Part shown: one piece after another, positions 18,913-27,310 of the stretch
Position numbering within the stretch: position 1 is the first letter of the stretch
Layout: every line of letters begins with the position of its first letter
From: Jeotgalibacillus alimentarius
Lineage (GTDB): Bacteria > Bacillota > Bacilli > Bacillales > Jeotgalibacillaceae
DNA length: 64,000 nucleotides
NCBI RefSeq assembly: GCF_000829445.1
Contig: NZ_JXRQ01000025.1
Location: forward strand, 186,001 to 250,000
Reading direction: 5' to 3'
Program-made: the position numbers and the translations under genes
The notes under the pieces: model-generated
Seen by the model: the letters and a program-made list of their open reading frames with translations, nothing else
The model's database searches: none
What the model was told of the DNA's origin: nothing

Positions 18913-20184
18913 TTAATACTTCCTATCCTCAAGCAACAGCTGAAGGATTTTTGCAATCTGTGCTTTACTCATAGACTGGTTTGGACGGAACGTACCATCA
19001 TCGTACCCGGATACATATCCTGCACTCGATAAGGCATCAACATGCGGTGCTGCCCATGCATAATTACCCTGCAGGTCTGTAAAAGATTTAGGCTCACCTT
19101 CAGGCAAATCAAATGTCATATCAAATATTTTTGCCATCTGTGCACGTGATAACGAATTGTCCGGATTAAACTTTTCTGCTTGTACAAAAATGCCAAGGTC
19201 AGCAAGTGCTGCAATTGCATCGTAATTTGGATGCGTAACAGGTACATCACTGAAGCCCGGGTTAGGCACTTCCTCGAGCTCTTCATCTAAATACAGTACG
19301 TTATAAAGGGCCTGGGCCGCTTCAGCTCTTGTAAGCTTTCCATTTGGATTAAACTTGCCTTCTTCATCAGCTGTTACAATCAGTCTCTTCGATAGACCGT
19401 CAATATATTCTTTTGCCCAGTGAGTGGAAGACACATCACTGAACGTTAACGGATGATGATACGTATCAATAAACTCATTCGCCATCACGCGATAACCGAT
19501 TGTATTCGGGTGGATATCGAACTGATTCGGGAACCATTGGAATGCATCACGGCCAAATACAGTGTCGATGTCGATGTATTTTCCGCCTGCTTCAATTACC
19601 TTACGCTTAATCGTGTTATTTAAAAACTCAAAGGTATCGTAAAATGCTTCTTTTTGTACCTGGTCTAACGCCGGGAGTGGGAAAGCATAGCCAAAGGCAT
19701 AGACGTCTGCGTCCGGATTGATCGCATTGATTTCCTCATGTAATGACGCCAGACGATTATTCAGTGCAAAATATACGCTAGCAATTTCATCACGGTCAAA
19801 TGATAATTCACCAGTTTCTTCATTGATATTAAGGATTCCCAACAGATCATTACCGCCGGCTGAGAGCGTAATCAGGTCAGCCTCACTCAGCTTCTCTCTT
19901 AACTCCTGATTCGTCTTAAGATCCTCAAGCAGTTCCACTGAATCAAAACCAGACCGAGTAAATTCCTTTGTGTACTCCGCAAGCTTCCCTCTCTTCGCCA
20001 AATCCTGAGCGATATAATCACTGTAGCCGACATCTAGCTCTCTCTGGTCATTAATCCCGGCAGCATACGAATCGCCAAGTGGAATATATGTAATCGGCTC
20101 TTCAAGCGTATGCGCATCTGCACCAGGCAAAAATACAGCAAACAACAAAGTCAGGCTCATCAAAGCAGACATCACTTTCTTCAA
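18913..20184 (-). CDS. SGNH/GDSL hydrolase with C-terminal SLH domains
   Basis: This about 423-residue secreted esterase or lipase-like protein has its SGNH blocks visible: block I GDSYAAG (nucleophile Ser), block III GGND and the terminal DIHPN with catalytic Asp and His. Three SLH domains follow (about 245-423; LTRAEA, LSRAQM, MSKAQI; the last lacks the usual Arg). TTG 20184 gives a typical MKKVMSALMSL signal peptide and is seven bases from AAGGGG; a GTG at 20193 overlaps that site. It may deacylate wall glycans or lipids at the cell surface. The substrate is not predictable. Confidence 0.9.
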   Translation of the reverse strand: MKKVMSALMSLTLLFAVFLPGADAHTLEEPITYIPLGDSYAAGINDQRELDVGYSDYIAQDLAKRGKLAEYTKEFTRSGFDSVELLEDLKTNQELREKLSEADLITLSAGGNDLLGILNINEETGELSFDRDEIASVYFALNNRLASLHEEINAINPDADVYAFGYAFPLPALDQVQKEAFYDTFEFLNNTIKRKVIEAGGKYIDIDTVFGRDAFQWFPNQFDIHPNTIGYRVMANEFIDTYHHPLTFSDVSSTHWAKEYIDGLSKRLIVTADEEGKFNPNGKLTRAEAAQALYNVLYLDEELEEVPNPGFSDVPVTHPNYDAIAALADLGIFVQAEKFNPDNSLSRAQMAKIFDMTFDLPEGEPKSFTDLQGNYAWAAPHVDALSSAGYVSGYDDGTFRPNQSMSKAQIAKILQLLLEDRKY

Positions 20185-20271
20185 ATATAACACCCCTTTT
20201 TACTCATTTTTTCTATTATACTACGCGAATATGACATTGGAAAAATTTTTGGAAAATTAGTTTTTGAAAGC

Positions 20272-20360
20272 GGTGGCACACCAGGGACGGAGCTTGCTGT
20301 ACCGTTATTAGAATGATTCCAAAAATAACACAACAAGCTCCGTCCCTCCTGTGCCGCACC
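20272..20360. repeat. GGGACGGAG-type palindrome, variant form
   Basis: AGGGACGGAGCTTG (20283-20296) is the inverted complement of CAAGCTCCGTCCCT in 20333-20347. The flanks GGTGGCACA and TGTGCCGCACC also pair imperfectly. It shares the GGGACGGAG foot with the dispersed family further right but differs beyond it. It lies between the SGNH and glucosaminidase genes. Confidence 0.7.
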
Positions 20361-20363
20361 AAA

Positions 20364-20389
20364 AAACCCGCCTCCATAGAAGCGGGTTT
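20364..20389 (-). terminator. Intrinsic terminator of the SLH glucosaminidase gene
   Basis: AAACCCGC pairs with GCGGGTTT (20364-20389). On the minus strand the stem leads into a T-run (plus-strand AAAAAA at 20361-20366). Confidence 0.8.
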
Positions 20390-20398
20390 CTCACTGAT

Positions 20399-22426
20399 TT
20401 ATTTCACAATCGGCAATACTTTCACATAATGTCCTGATACGTAAGCTTCTTTATTTACACCTACGTCTGATATAATTTTGACCCACGGGATATCCGATGC
20501 GCCTGTTGCTTCACCTTTAATGATGACTGGCATATCGGTTTTCGGGTATGTGAACAGTTTTGTTTGGTCGGTCAGTTCAGGTGCTGTTCTAATGTTTAGC
20601 CCTGTTGTTGTTGTGATACCGATTTGTTCTGCGTTCTTAAGGTCTTTTCCACCTAAAGCTTTATCAATGCGGTACATGTGGCCGGCAGCTTTTGATCCCC
20701 AGTAAGGATCTGAAGCGTACTTCACGTTAAAGCCGTAACCTTTATGACCGAATGCTGCCCCATTTGCATGAGGACCTGTCGGTGGAATATAGTTTTTATT
20801 CCAGAATTCATTTAAGAGCTCGTCCACATTGTCCTGTACCGTTTCGAAATAATCATTTGCAGGATTATCATCGTAGACGCGCAGTCCGAACAAGTTATTA
20901 TAAGTCTGAGCACGTTCGCTCATCCCGTAAGCTGACTCGTGCTGTGCAAGAGCCAGAATCATCAGTGCATTTACACCTTCTTCTTTTTCAACCTTTTTCA
21001 GATGTTTTCCAAGACCAACAAGCTTACTGCGTTTATAAGCGTCTTTATAGACCGTGCTGTTTGGATTGCGTTCTTCTAGTCTCTTTAACTCATCAATAAT
21101 ATACTGATCAATTTCTTCAGCTGTATAATTTGTGGTGCTTCTTGCCGGAAGGTGCTGGAAGTATTGATACCCTTCCGCTACTTGTCTTCCATTTGCGTCA
21201 TAGAACGTTGCACCATCCCAGCTGTAATACGTTTGTCCCTGGACAAGGCTGTCAGGTGCAGGTCCGGCGATATAGCTTGCAGCTGAATCTCTGCTGTTCA
21301 TGTATACGCGGTGCACAAGCTCACCTGAAGCATTGACAGAATAACTCGAACGGTCTTCAAGTACGCTGAACGGAATCAGCTTTACATTGCTGTGCTTTAC
21401 ATAACCGATTTTGTTTCCAACTTGAACCTTTACCTTATCCTGATCGGCATCAAGGTAACGAAGCTCAGTGTCATTGACTACATATGTCCATGCAGATGTC
21501 ATTGATTCATTATATACATTCGTTAATGAACTTGTTGGTGAAGGTACAGTTAACGCAATTCCCGTATTCATTTTAATCACTGATTCACCAAATGTTAGAT
21601 ACTTACCTGAACTTCCTTTGTAAGCGCTGAGTGCTTCATTATATGTGGCATATTCTCTCTCCACAAACATTTCACCTGCTGCTGTGAATGAACCGATTCC
21701 GTACCTTGCTTCCGGTTTTGCCGGTTCTTCTGGTTCTTCAGGTTCTTCTGGCGTTCCAGGCTTTTCAGGATCTTCTTCATCAGGAACAGGCTCTGTTTCA
21801 GCCTTAATCGTGTTCAGCAATTCATAGATTACTTTAGCAGCCTGTCCACGCGTTGATGCTTCTTTTGGCGCAAAGTACTGCTGGTTGTTAATCGTTTTAC
21901 CATTAATGATTTTATAGTAAACGTTCACTGATACGTGCTCTAAGTAATCCTTATTAATCAGATCGTTATCCGCAAAACGAAGCGTTGCTCTTTCAGCATC
22001 AACCTGAAGATAATCAAGCGCGCGTTTCAGCATAACCGCCATGTGCTCGCGTGAGATCTGCTGGTATGGACGGAATGTACCGTCCTGATAGCCTGTGATA
22101 ATACCGGCTCCGGCAGCTCCCTGGATGCGATTGATGGTTTCTTCATCAGACGGCATATCGCTGAAGTTTTGTGTGGTATCAGGCTCTAAGTTCAAAGACC
22201 TTGAGATCAGCGAAGCAAATTGTACGCGTGAGATCTTATCATACGCGCCAAATGATCCGTCATCGTAACCTTTCATGATATCCTGGCTGATCAGCGCTCT
22301 GATCTGCTCCTCCATCGGATGGCCGGTGATATCATCTTCTGCATTTACCTGACCGGCTGATCCGATCAATGGTACAATCAGCAGCAATGAAAGAAATAGT
22401 TTCACTGCAATATTGCTTTTTATCAT
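20399..22426 (-). CDS. SLH-anchored endo-beta-N-acetylglucosaminidase
   Basis: This 675-residue secreted autolysin has a signal peptide (1-29) and three N-terminal SLH domains (about 35-215). A Pro/Glu-rich linker (about 215-240), two SH3-like stretches (about 243-375), a glucosaminidase domain (about 430-600) and a C-terminal SH3 domain (TGLNIRTAPE) follow. The catalytic region is LALAQHESAYGMS followed by NNLFGLRVYD. It should cut the glycan strand after GlcNAc. From about residue 240 it is closely similar to the SLH-less protein encoded at 57212-58849, so the two are paralogues. GGGAG lies nine bases before the ATG. Confidence 0.92.
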   Translation of the reverse strand: MIKSNIAVKLFLSLLLIVPLIGSAGQVNAEDDITGHPMEEQIRALISQDIMKGYDDGSFGAYDKISRVQFASLISRSLNLEPDTTQNFSDMPSDEETINRIQGAAGAGIITGYQDGTFRPYQQISREHMAVMLKRALDYLQVDAERATLRFADNDLINKDYLEHVSVNVYYKIINGKTINNQQYFAPKEASTRGQAAKVIYELLNTIKAETEPVPDEEDPEKPGTPEEPEEPEEPAKPEARYGIGSFTAAGEMFVEREYATYNEALSAYKGSSGKYLTFGESVIKMNTGIALTVPSPTSSLTNVYNESMTSAWTYVVNDTELRYLDADQDKVKVQVGNKIGYVKHSNVKLIPFSVLEDRSSYSVNASGELVHRVYMNSRDSAASYIAGPAPDSLVQGQTYYSWDGATFYDANGRQVAEGYQYFQHLPARSTTNYTAEEIDQYIIDELKRLEERNPNSTVYKDAYKRSKLVGLGKHLKKVEKEEGVNALMILALAQHESAYGMSERAQTYNNLFGLRVYDDNPANDYFETVQDNVDELLNEFWNKNYIPPTGPHANGAAFGHKGYGFNVKYASDPYWGSKAAGHMYRIDKALGGKDLKNAEQIGITTTTGLNIRTAPELTDQTKLFTYPKTDMPVIIKGEATGASDIPWVKIISDVGVNKEAYVSGHYVKVLPIVK

Positions 22427-22760
22427 TCTCCTGCACTCCCTTTATGTGTATCTTGATGCCATGACTTTTTACAAATTTACCTATCTTCTATCCTATCACA
22501 CAGACAGCATTTTTCAGCTGTTTTTTTACAAAAAAGAGGACTTTCTATACAGACGATTTACGAAAGAAAACAGATTCATTTTTTACAAGTGTTCACGAAT
22601 TATTTACACTGAGTGAATAGATTGTCTTGTATTTTCATTTATGTATTGATATCATCTGTGTTTATCCGCTATTATTAAGTGGATTGCTCAACTAAAGGAA
22701 CAGATGAAAATCTGCGCGATATAAATCTCCATCATTATTGAAAAGGACAGGAATGAAACT
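22427..22760. other. Gene-free intergenic stretch with a small hairpin
   Basis: This 334-base divergent region is AT-rich. CAGATgaaaATCTG (22701-22714) forms a short hairpin in the probable leader of the polymerase-like gene. No convincing promoter, repeat or small gene was seen. Confidence 0.4.
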
Positions 22761-24122
22761 ATGCTCAAGTCGTTACAAACCAATGAAAAAATCATACTGC
22801 TTTTCTTCTATTTCATCGCACTTCAGCCAGTTATTGATGTGCTCACAACGTTCAGTATCACACAGCTTCAGATCAGCGCGACAGTCGGTGTCCTGATCAG
22901 AGTGCTTTACATGGGTGTCAGCGCCCTCTTCCTGTTAATCAATTGGAAAAATAGTAAAATCGCTAAATTTGCAGTGATTTATCTGCTTGCATGGGGTGTA
23001 TTCCTGCTGATCAACCTTGGTGTCAGCTATATGGAAAAACCACTATTCTATTTTGGTGAAGAAATTAAATACCTCGTGAAGCTTTCATACTTTAATGTTG
23101 TATTATTGAACTTTGTTTTCCTATTCCGCTATTTCTCAAAACATCTGAACCTGGCAAAAGTATTTTTCCACAACATGATGATTGCCGCGATCTTTATCGG
23201 TATCGTCATGGTGGTCGCTATTTTAACAGGTACAAGTCTTGAAGCATACGAGTGGACGAAGACCGGTTTTACTGGCTGGTTCTTTGCAGGGAATGAACTT
23301 GGTGCATCACTCGCCATGATTCTTCCGATTGTTCTATACTTTGCTATTTTGAAAACAGAAAGATTAAAAGACTTTGCTTACTGGATTCCATTTATTTTAG
23401 TCAGCTTCTCACTGATCATGATCGGTACAAAAGTTGGTTATGGTGCAGTCGCGATTACACTCGTGATGGGTCTGATCAGCGCAGTATTCGCACTCATTGC
23501 TAAAGTCAGACACTTTGGTAACTTGAAAGTCAGTGCTGCATTCACACTTGCCCTGTTGATTGTGCTTGGTGCAGTCACACCTTTCACACCAGTCTTTATG
23601 AACACATACGCACATATTGATCTGCTTGAGGATCAGCGTCAGAAAGAAAAGGAACAGGAGCCTGAAGACGGTCAGGTAGAAGAGCCTGTTGAAGAAGACG
23701 AAAGTAACCTGAACAGTCTGATCTTAAGTAACCGGGATCTTTTCCTGAACCAGTTTGGTGAGTATTATGCAGAAGCACCTATCACGCAGAAAGTGTTTGG
23801 TATGGGATATGCCGGTAACTTTGAAGAAGTTCCGAAAATGATAGAAATGGATTACTCCGATGTCTTCTATTCAGTCGGGATCATCGGCGCGATCCTTTAC
23901 TTCCTGCCAATCGCGTACATCGGATTCTCAGCTGTCAGAAATGTACTGAAAGAATTCAAAGCCATCTTCTTCCCGCACTATGCACTTGTCATCTCAAGCA
24001 TCGTGCTCGGACTTGGAATTGCACACTTTGCAGGCCACGTATTCACAGCGCCGGGTGTCAGCATTTACCTGGCCATCGTCGCCGCATATTTCTATCACCA
24101 CCTGAAAACGCAGCATGCATGA
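22761..24122 (+). CDS. O-antigen ligase/polymerase (Wzy/WaaL-like) membrane protein
   Basis: This 453-residue protein has about eleven hydrophobic segments and one large hydrophilic loop (about 285-370), rich in Glu/Asp. That layout is typical of the O-antigen ligase/polymerase family, which includes polymerases and ligases of lipid-linked repeat units. The region around WFFAGNELGASLAMILP is a characteristic conserved segment. In this locus it is the best candidate for polymerising or capping the secondary cell wall polymer outside the membrane. The assignment to that polymer is inferred from neighbours. ATG 22761 has a moderate AGGACAGG upstream. Confidence 0.8.
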   Translation: MLKSLQTNEKIILLFFYFIALQPVIDVLTTFSITQLQISATVGVLIRVLYMGVSALFLLINWKNSKIAKFAVIYLLAWGVFLLINLGVSYMEKPLFYFGEEIKYLVKLSYFNVVLLNFVFLFRYFSKHLNLAKVFFHNMMIAAIFIGIVMVVAILTGTSLEAYEWTKTGFTGWFFAGNELGASLAMILPIVLYFAILKTERLKDFAYWIPFILVSFSLIMIGTKVGYGAVAITLVMGLISAVFALIAKVRHFGNLKVSAAFTLALLIVLGAVTPFTPVFMNTYAHIDLLEDQRQKEKEQEPEDGQVEEPVEEDESNLNSLILSNRDLFLNQFGEYYAEAPITQKVFGMGYAGNFEEVPKMIEMDYSDVFYSVGIIGAILYFLPIAYIGFSAVRNVLKEFKAIFFPHYALVISSIVLGLGIAHFAGHVFTAPGVSIYLAIVAAYFYHHLKTQHA

Positions 24123-24126
24123 ACAT

Positions 24127-24157
24127 AACCCGGTGCCTTTGGTGCCGGGTTGTTTTT
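24127..24157 (+). terminator. Intrinsic terminator after the polymerase-like gene
   Basis: AACCCGGTGCC pairs with GGTGCCGGGTT (two mismatches), followed by GTTTTTT. A repeat cluster begins immediately after it. Confidence 0.75.
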
Positions 24158-24158
24158 T

Positions 24159-24302
24159 GGGGACGGAGTTTACACTCTATTTTTTTGGGACAGAGTTGGT
24201 GGAGTGGTAACTCCGTCCCCTTTTTGCTCCCTCTCTTCTCTCGCCTTTTGTGCTCCCCGCTGGTTTTGGGGACAGAGTTGGCGGAGTGGTAACTCCGTCC
24301 CC
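24159..24302. repeat. GGGGACGGAGTT palindrome cluster 1 (two units)
   Basis: It opens with GGGGACGGAGTT, holds an inner GGGACAGAGTT and closes with AACTCCGTCCCC. A second half-unit (GGGGACAGAGTT to AACTCCGTCCCC) lies at 24268-24302. First copy seen when reading from the left; the family is absent before this point except for the 20.3 kb variant. Confidence 0.9.
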
Positions 24303-24381
24303 ACTAAAATAGTCAGGGTTGGCTTGGAGAATATTGGCTGATACAATAGAAAAGATGATTTCATAGAAGTGAGGTTTGGAT

Positions 24382-24780
24382 GTGGAACAGTTAATGGGAA
24401 GACTGATGCAGAATGAGACGATAAAGTTTATTATGGTCGGTTTTTTTAATACATTTCATTATTATTTGTGGTATTTGCTTTTTACGGAAGTGTTGACGAT
24501 TCATTATATTGTGGGCCACTGGCTGGCGTTTTTGATCAGTATGGTGGGGTCGTTTTATCTGAATACGTATTTTACGTACCGTACAAAGCCGAGCTGGCGG
24601 AAATTTTTTCAGTTCCCACTTACGTATGTCGTTAATATTTCGGTCTCAACCGGAGCGCTATATATATTGACCGAGTGGATGCAGATTGATAATAAGATTG
24701 CACCGCTGCTGGCTTCCGGGGTTGCGATACCGTTTACCTTTGTGATTTCGAGAAAAATTTTGAAGACGGAAAAGGATTGA
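24382..24780 (+). CDS. GtrA-like small membrane flippase
   Basis: This 132-residue protein has four hydrophobic segments and the GtrA pattern (KFIMVGFFNTFHYYLW near the N-terminus; SFYLNTYFTYR in the middle; ISRKILK at the end). GtrA-type proteins are thought to move undecaprenyl-phosphate-linked sugar to the outer membrane face. The start is taken as GTG 24382, seven bases after GAGG. The next gene begins four bases after its stop, so the pair is co-translated. Confidence 0.88.
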   Translation: MEQLMGRLMQNETIKFIMVGFFNTFHYYLWYLLFTEVLTIHYIVGHWLAFLISMVGSFYLNTYFTYRTKPSWRKFFQFPLTYVVNISVSTGALYILTEWMQIDNKIAPLLASGVAIPFTFVISRKILKTEKD

Positions 24781-24784
24781 TCCG

Positions 24785-25702
24785 GTGAAAACGTTAAGTA
24801 TTGTTATTCCGTGTTATAACGAAGAGGAAACAGTTCAGAAGTTTTATGATGAGACAAAACAATGGATGGAAAAGGTTCCTGCTGACATTGAATATGTATT
24901 TGTAGACGATGGCAGCCGTGACCGCACGCTTCCCATTTTAAAAGAGATGGCTGAGCAGGACGATGACGTTCATTATATCTCGTTCAGTAGAAATTTCGGG
25001 AAAGAGGCTGCGATTTTAGCAGGATTCCAGTATGCAAAGGGTGATGCGGTTGTCCTGATTGATGCTGATCTTCAGCACCCTCCTTCTCTGATTCCGATGA
25101 TGTGGAAGCATTTTGAGGATGGGTATGATCAGGTCATTGCGAAGCGGAACCGTGCCGGTGAGAAGTTCACCCGCCGTAAGTTAACGAATGTATATTATAA
25201 GCTTGTTAACAGGCTTGTTGAAGTTGAGATCACAGATGGTGTAGGTGATTTCAGGCTTTTAAGCAGACAGGCACTTGATGCACTGCTTTCTTTAACAGAA
25301 TATAACCGCTTTTCAAAAGGACTGTTTTCGTGGATTGGTTTCCATGAAAAGATGATTGAGTATGAAAATCAGGTCCGTGTGGAAGGTGCCAGTAAGTGGA
25401 GTTTTGCGAGTCTCTTAAATTACGGGATGGATGGCATTCTGTCATTTAATAATAAGCCGCTCCGTATTGCGATATACAGCGGGATCGGTATTACGATGTT
25501 CGGGTTCATTTATATCCTGATTACACTTGTGAATTATTTCATCAATGGTGTGGAGACGCCTGGTTATTTTACAACGATCTCAGCCATTATTCTGCTTGGT
25601 GGTATTCAGCTGTTGTTCCTTGGCATTATCGGGGAATATATCGGCAGGATTTATTATGAGACGAAGCGGAGACCGCAGTATTTAGTGAAAGAGAAAAATT
25701 GA
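24785..25702 (+). CDS. GtrB-like undecaprenyl-phosphate glycosyltransferase (GT2)
   Basis: This 305-residue protein has an N-terminal GT2 domain (SIVIPCYNEEETV; DDGSRDRT; SRNFGKEAA; DADLQHPP) and two C-terminal membrane helices ending in GEYIGRIYYETKRRP. This is the DPM1/GtrB/CsbB architecture that makes undecaprenyl-phosphate-sugar. It sits between the GtrA-like and GtrII-like genes, giving a full three-component cassette. The start is GTG with AAGGA upstream. The sugar is probably glucose by family precedent, but GlcNAc is also used by some members. Confidence 0.92.
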   Translation: MKTLSIVIPCYNEEETVQKFYDETKQWMEKVPADIEYVFVDDGSRDRTLPILKEMAEQDDDVHYISFSRNFGKEAAILAGFQYAKGDAVVLIDADLQHPPSLIPMMWKHFEDGYDQVIAKRNRAGEKFTRRKLTNVYYKLVNRLVEVEITDGVGDFRLLSRQALDALLSLTEYNRFSKGLFSWIGFHEKMIEYENQVRVEGASKWSFASLLNYGMDGILSFNNKPLRIAIYSGIGITMFGFIYILITLVNYFINGVETPGYFTTISAIILLGGIQLLFLGIIGEYIGRIYYETKRRPQYLVKEKN

Positions 25703-25717
25703 TAAAGGAGCCTTCTG

Positions 25718-27265
25718 ATGCCTGAGGATTTATTGAAATGGATGAAGAACCATATACGCAGGGAATGGAAAATTGCTTTTATTGCCGCTGCTGTTATCGG
25801 TTTTCTAACGCATATGTATGTGATGACGAATACGCTGCCTAATCATGATGGGCTGATTAATGTGTATAACACCCAGGAAAAGTTTGTATCGGGACGGTTT
25901 TTCCTAAGTCCACTTGCCGGGATCAGCTCGTATTTTGACCTTCCCTGGCTGATTGGCGCACTGTCTATTCTGTATCTTTCATTGACTGCTGTTTTTGTTA
26001 CAATTTTGTTTGATCTAAAGAAAACGATGTCTATTGTGATTGCTGCAGGAATGATTGCTGCTTTTCCAACAGTCGGTGCTACTTTTTCTTATATGTTTAC
26101 TGCAGACGCTTATATGCTTGCGAACCTGCTGACTGTGATTGCGCTTGTGATCGCAAAGAAATGGCGTTTTGGCTTTATTCCGGCAGCATTGATTTTCTTT
26201 GTGAGCGTCGGTACGTATCAGGCTAACCTGACGATGCTTTTAGTGTTTGCAGGTGTGTATCTCATTAAAGAGCTACTGAAAAAAGAATCCACGCTAAAAG
26301 ATTTCTTTATACCGCTTCTGCGTTTTTCCGGCGTAGCTGTAATCGGAATGGGTCTTTATTATGTTCTCTTTAAAGTTTATCAGACATTTTTTGCCGGTCA
26401 GATTACGAATTATCAAGGGCTGAATGAAGTTGGGGCAGGCGGAGAGAGTCTGCGTGCAACACTCGGAAAGATCAAGGACAGCGGTCTGGAATTTTTCTTC
26501 CATGGATTTGTGACTGATGCATTTCCAAGGCTGTACAGCTTATTAAATACCGGTTTCTTCATCGTACTCACAATCGGTCTTATACTGGCAGTGATTTATA
26601 ACCAACTATACAAACAGCCTGCTAAACTGGCATTGTTAATAGGAAGTCTTGGTGCACTGCCATTCCTGACTTATCTGCTGTATTTTGTGTCACCCGGTGT
26701 GACATATCATATGCTGATGGTAATGGCGATTTCATCAATTTACCTGCTGCCGATTATCATTTATGATCAAATGACTTTTGCGAAACGCATTCCTTTTACA
26801 GCAAAAGCTTATTCATGGATAGCGGTGCTGCTGATCAGTGTCATCATTTATAATTTTGCAGTGATCTCTAATATTGCTTATTTCAACATGAATCTGCGTT
26901 ATGAAAAATCATTTTCAACGATGAACCGTGTGCTTGACCGGATGGAACAGACTGAAGGTTATAGTGAACTTCAGCAAATCGGTTTCATCGGTGCACCGGA
27001 TATCCGTTCTAATCTCGGCATTAAGGTTTGGAAGAGCATTCCTGAAATGACAGGAGCAATGGGAGATTCATTTATCGCCCATCCTCCACATATGGAGTAT
27101 ATGCTGAACACGTACTTCGGTGAGGATTATTACCTGATTTCTGATTATACATTAGAAGAGTTCAAAGCGATGCCTGAAGTTCAGGAAATGCCTGTATGGC
27201 CTGAAGAGGGATCAATTCAGCTCGTTGATAATACGCTGATTGTGAAGTTTGCGGATTATGAATAA
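25718..27265 (+). CDS. GtrII-type glucosyltransferase membrane protein (GT-C-like)
   Basis: This 515-residue polytopic protein resembles the Glucos_trans_II (GtrII) family. An early extracellular loop has NHDGLINVYNTQEKFVSGRFF, containing the acidic residue typical of GT-C enzymes. It is followed by about ten membrane segments and a C-terminal extracellular domain (about 400-515). It should transfer the sugar from the undecaprenyl-phosphate carrier, made by GtrB and flipped by GtrA, onto a surface glycan. AAGGAG lies seven bases before the ATG and the gap to gtrB is 15 bases, so the three form one operon. The acceptor is unknown; the wall polymer is the likely choice here. Confidence 0.82.
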   Translation: MPEDLLKWMKNHIRREWKIAFIAAAVIGFLTHMYVMTNTLPNHDGLINVYNTQEKFVSGRFFLSPLAGISSYFDLPWLIGALSILYLSLTAVFVTILFDLKKTMSIVIAAGMIAAFPTVGATFSYMFTADAYMLANLLTVIALVIAKKWRFGFIPAALIFFVSVGTYQANLTMLLVFAGVYLIKELLKKESTLKDFFIPLLRFSGVAVIGMGLYYVLFKVYQTFFAGQITNYQGLNEVGAGGESLRATLGKIKDSGLEFFFHGFVTDAFPRLYSLLNTGFFIVLTIGLILAVIYNQLYKQPAKLALLIGSLGALPFLTYLLYFVSPGVTYHMLMVMAISSIYLLPIIIYDQMTFAKRIPFTAKAYSWIAVLLISVIIYNFAVISNIAYFNMNLRYEKSFSTMNRVLDRMEQTEGYSELQQIGFIGAPDIRSNLGIKVWKSIPEMTGAMGDSFIAHPPHMEYMLNTYFGEDYYLISDYTLEEFKAMPEVQEMPVWPEEGSIQLVDNTLIVKFADYE

Positions 27266-27270
27266 CAGAA

Positions 27271-27304
27271 GAAACGCCCGGACTGTGGAAGTCCGGGCGT
27301 TTCG
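27271..27304. terminator. Terminator between convergent GtrII and SLH-MBL genes
   Basis: AAACGCCCGGAC (27272-27283) pairs perfectly with GTCCGGGCGTTT (27291-27302). Confidence 0.85.
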
Positions 27305-27310
27305 TTTCAT

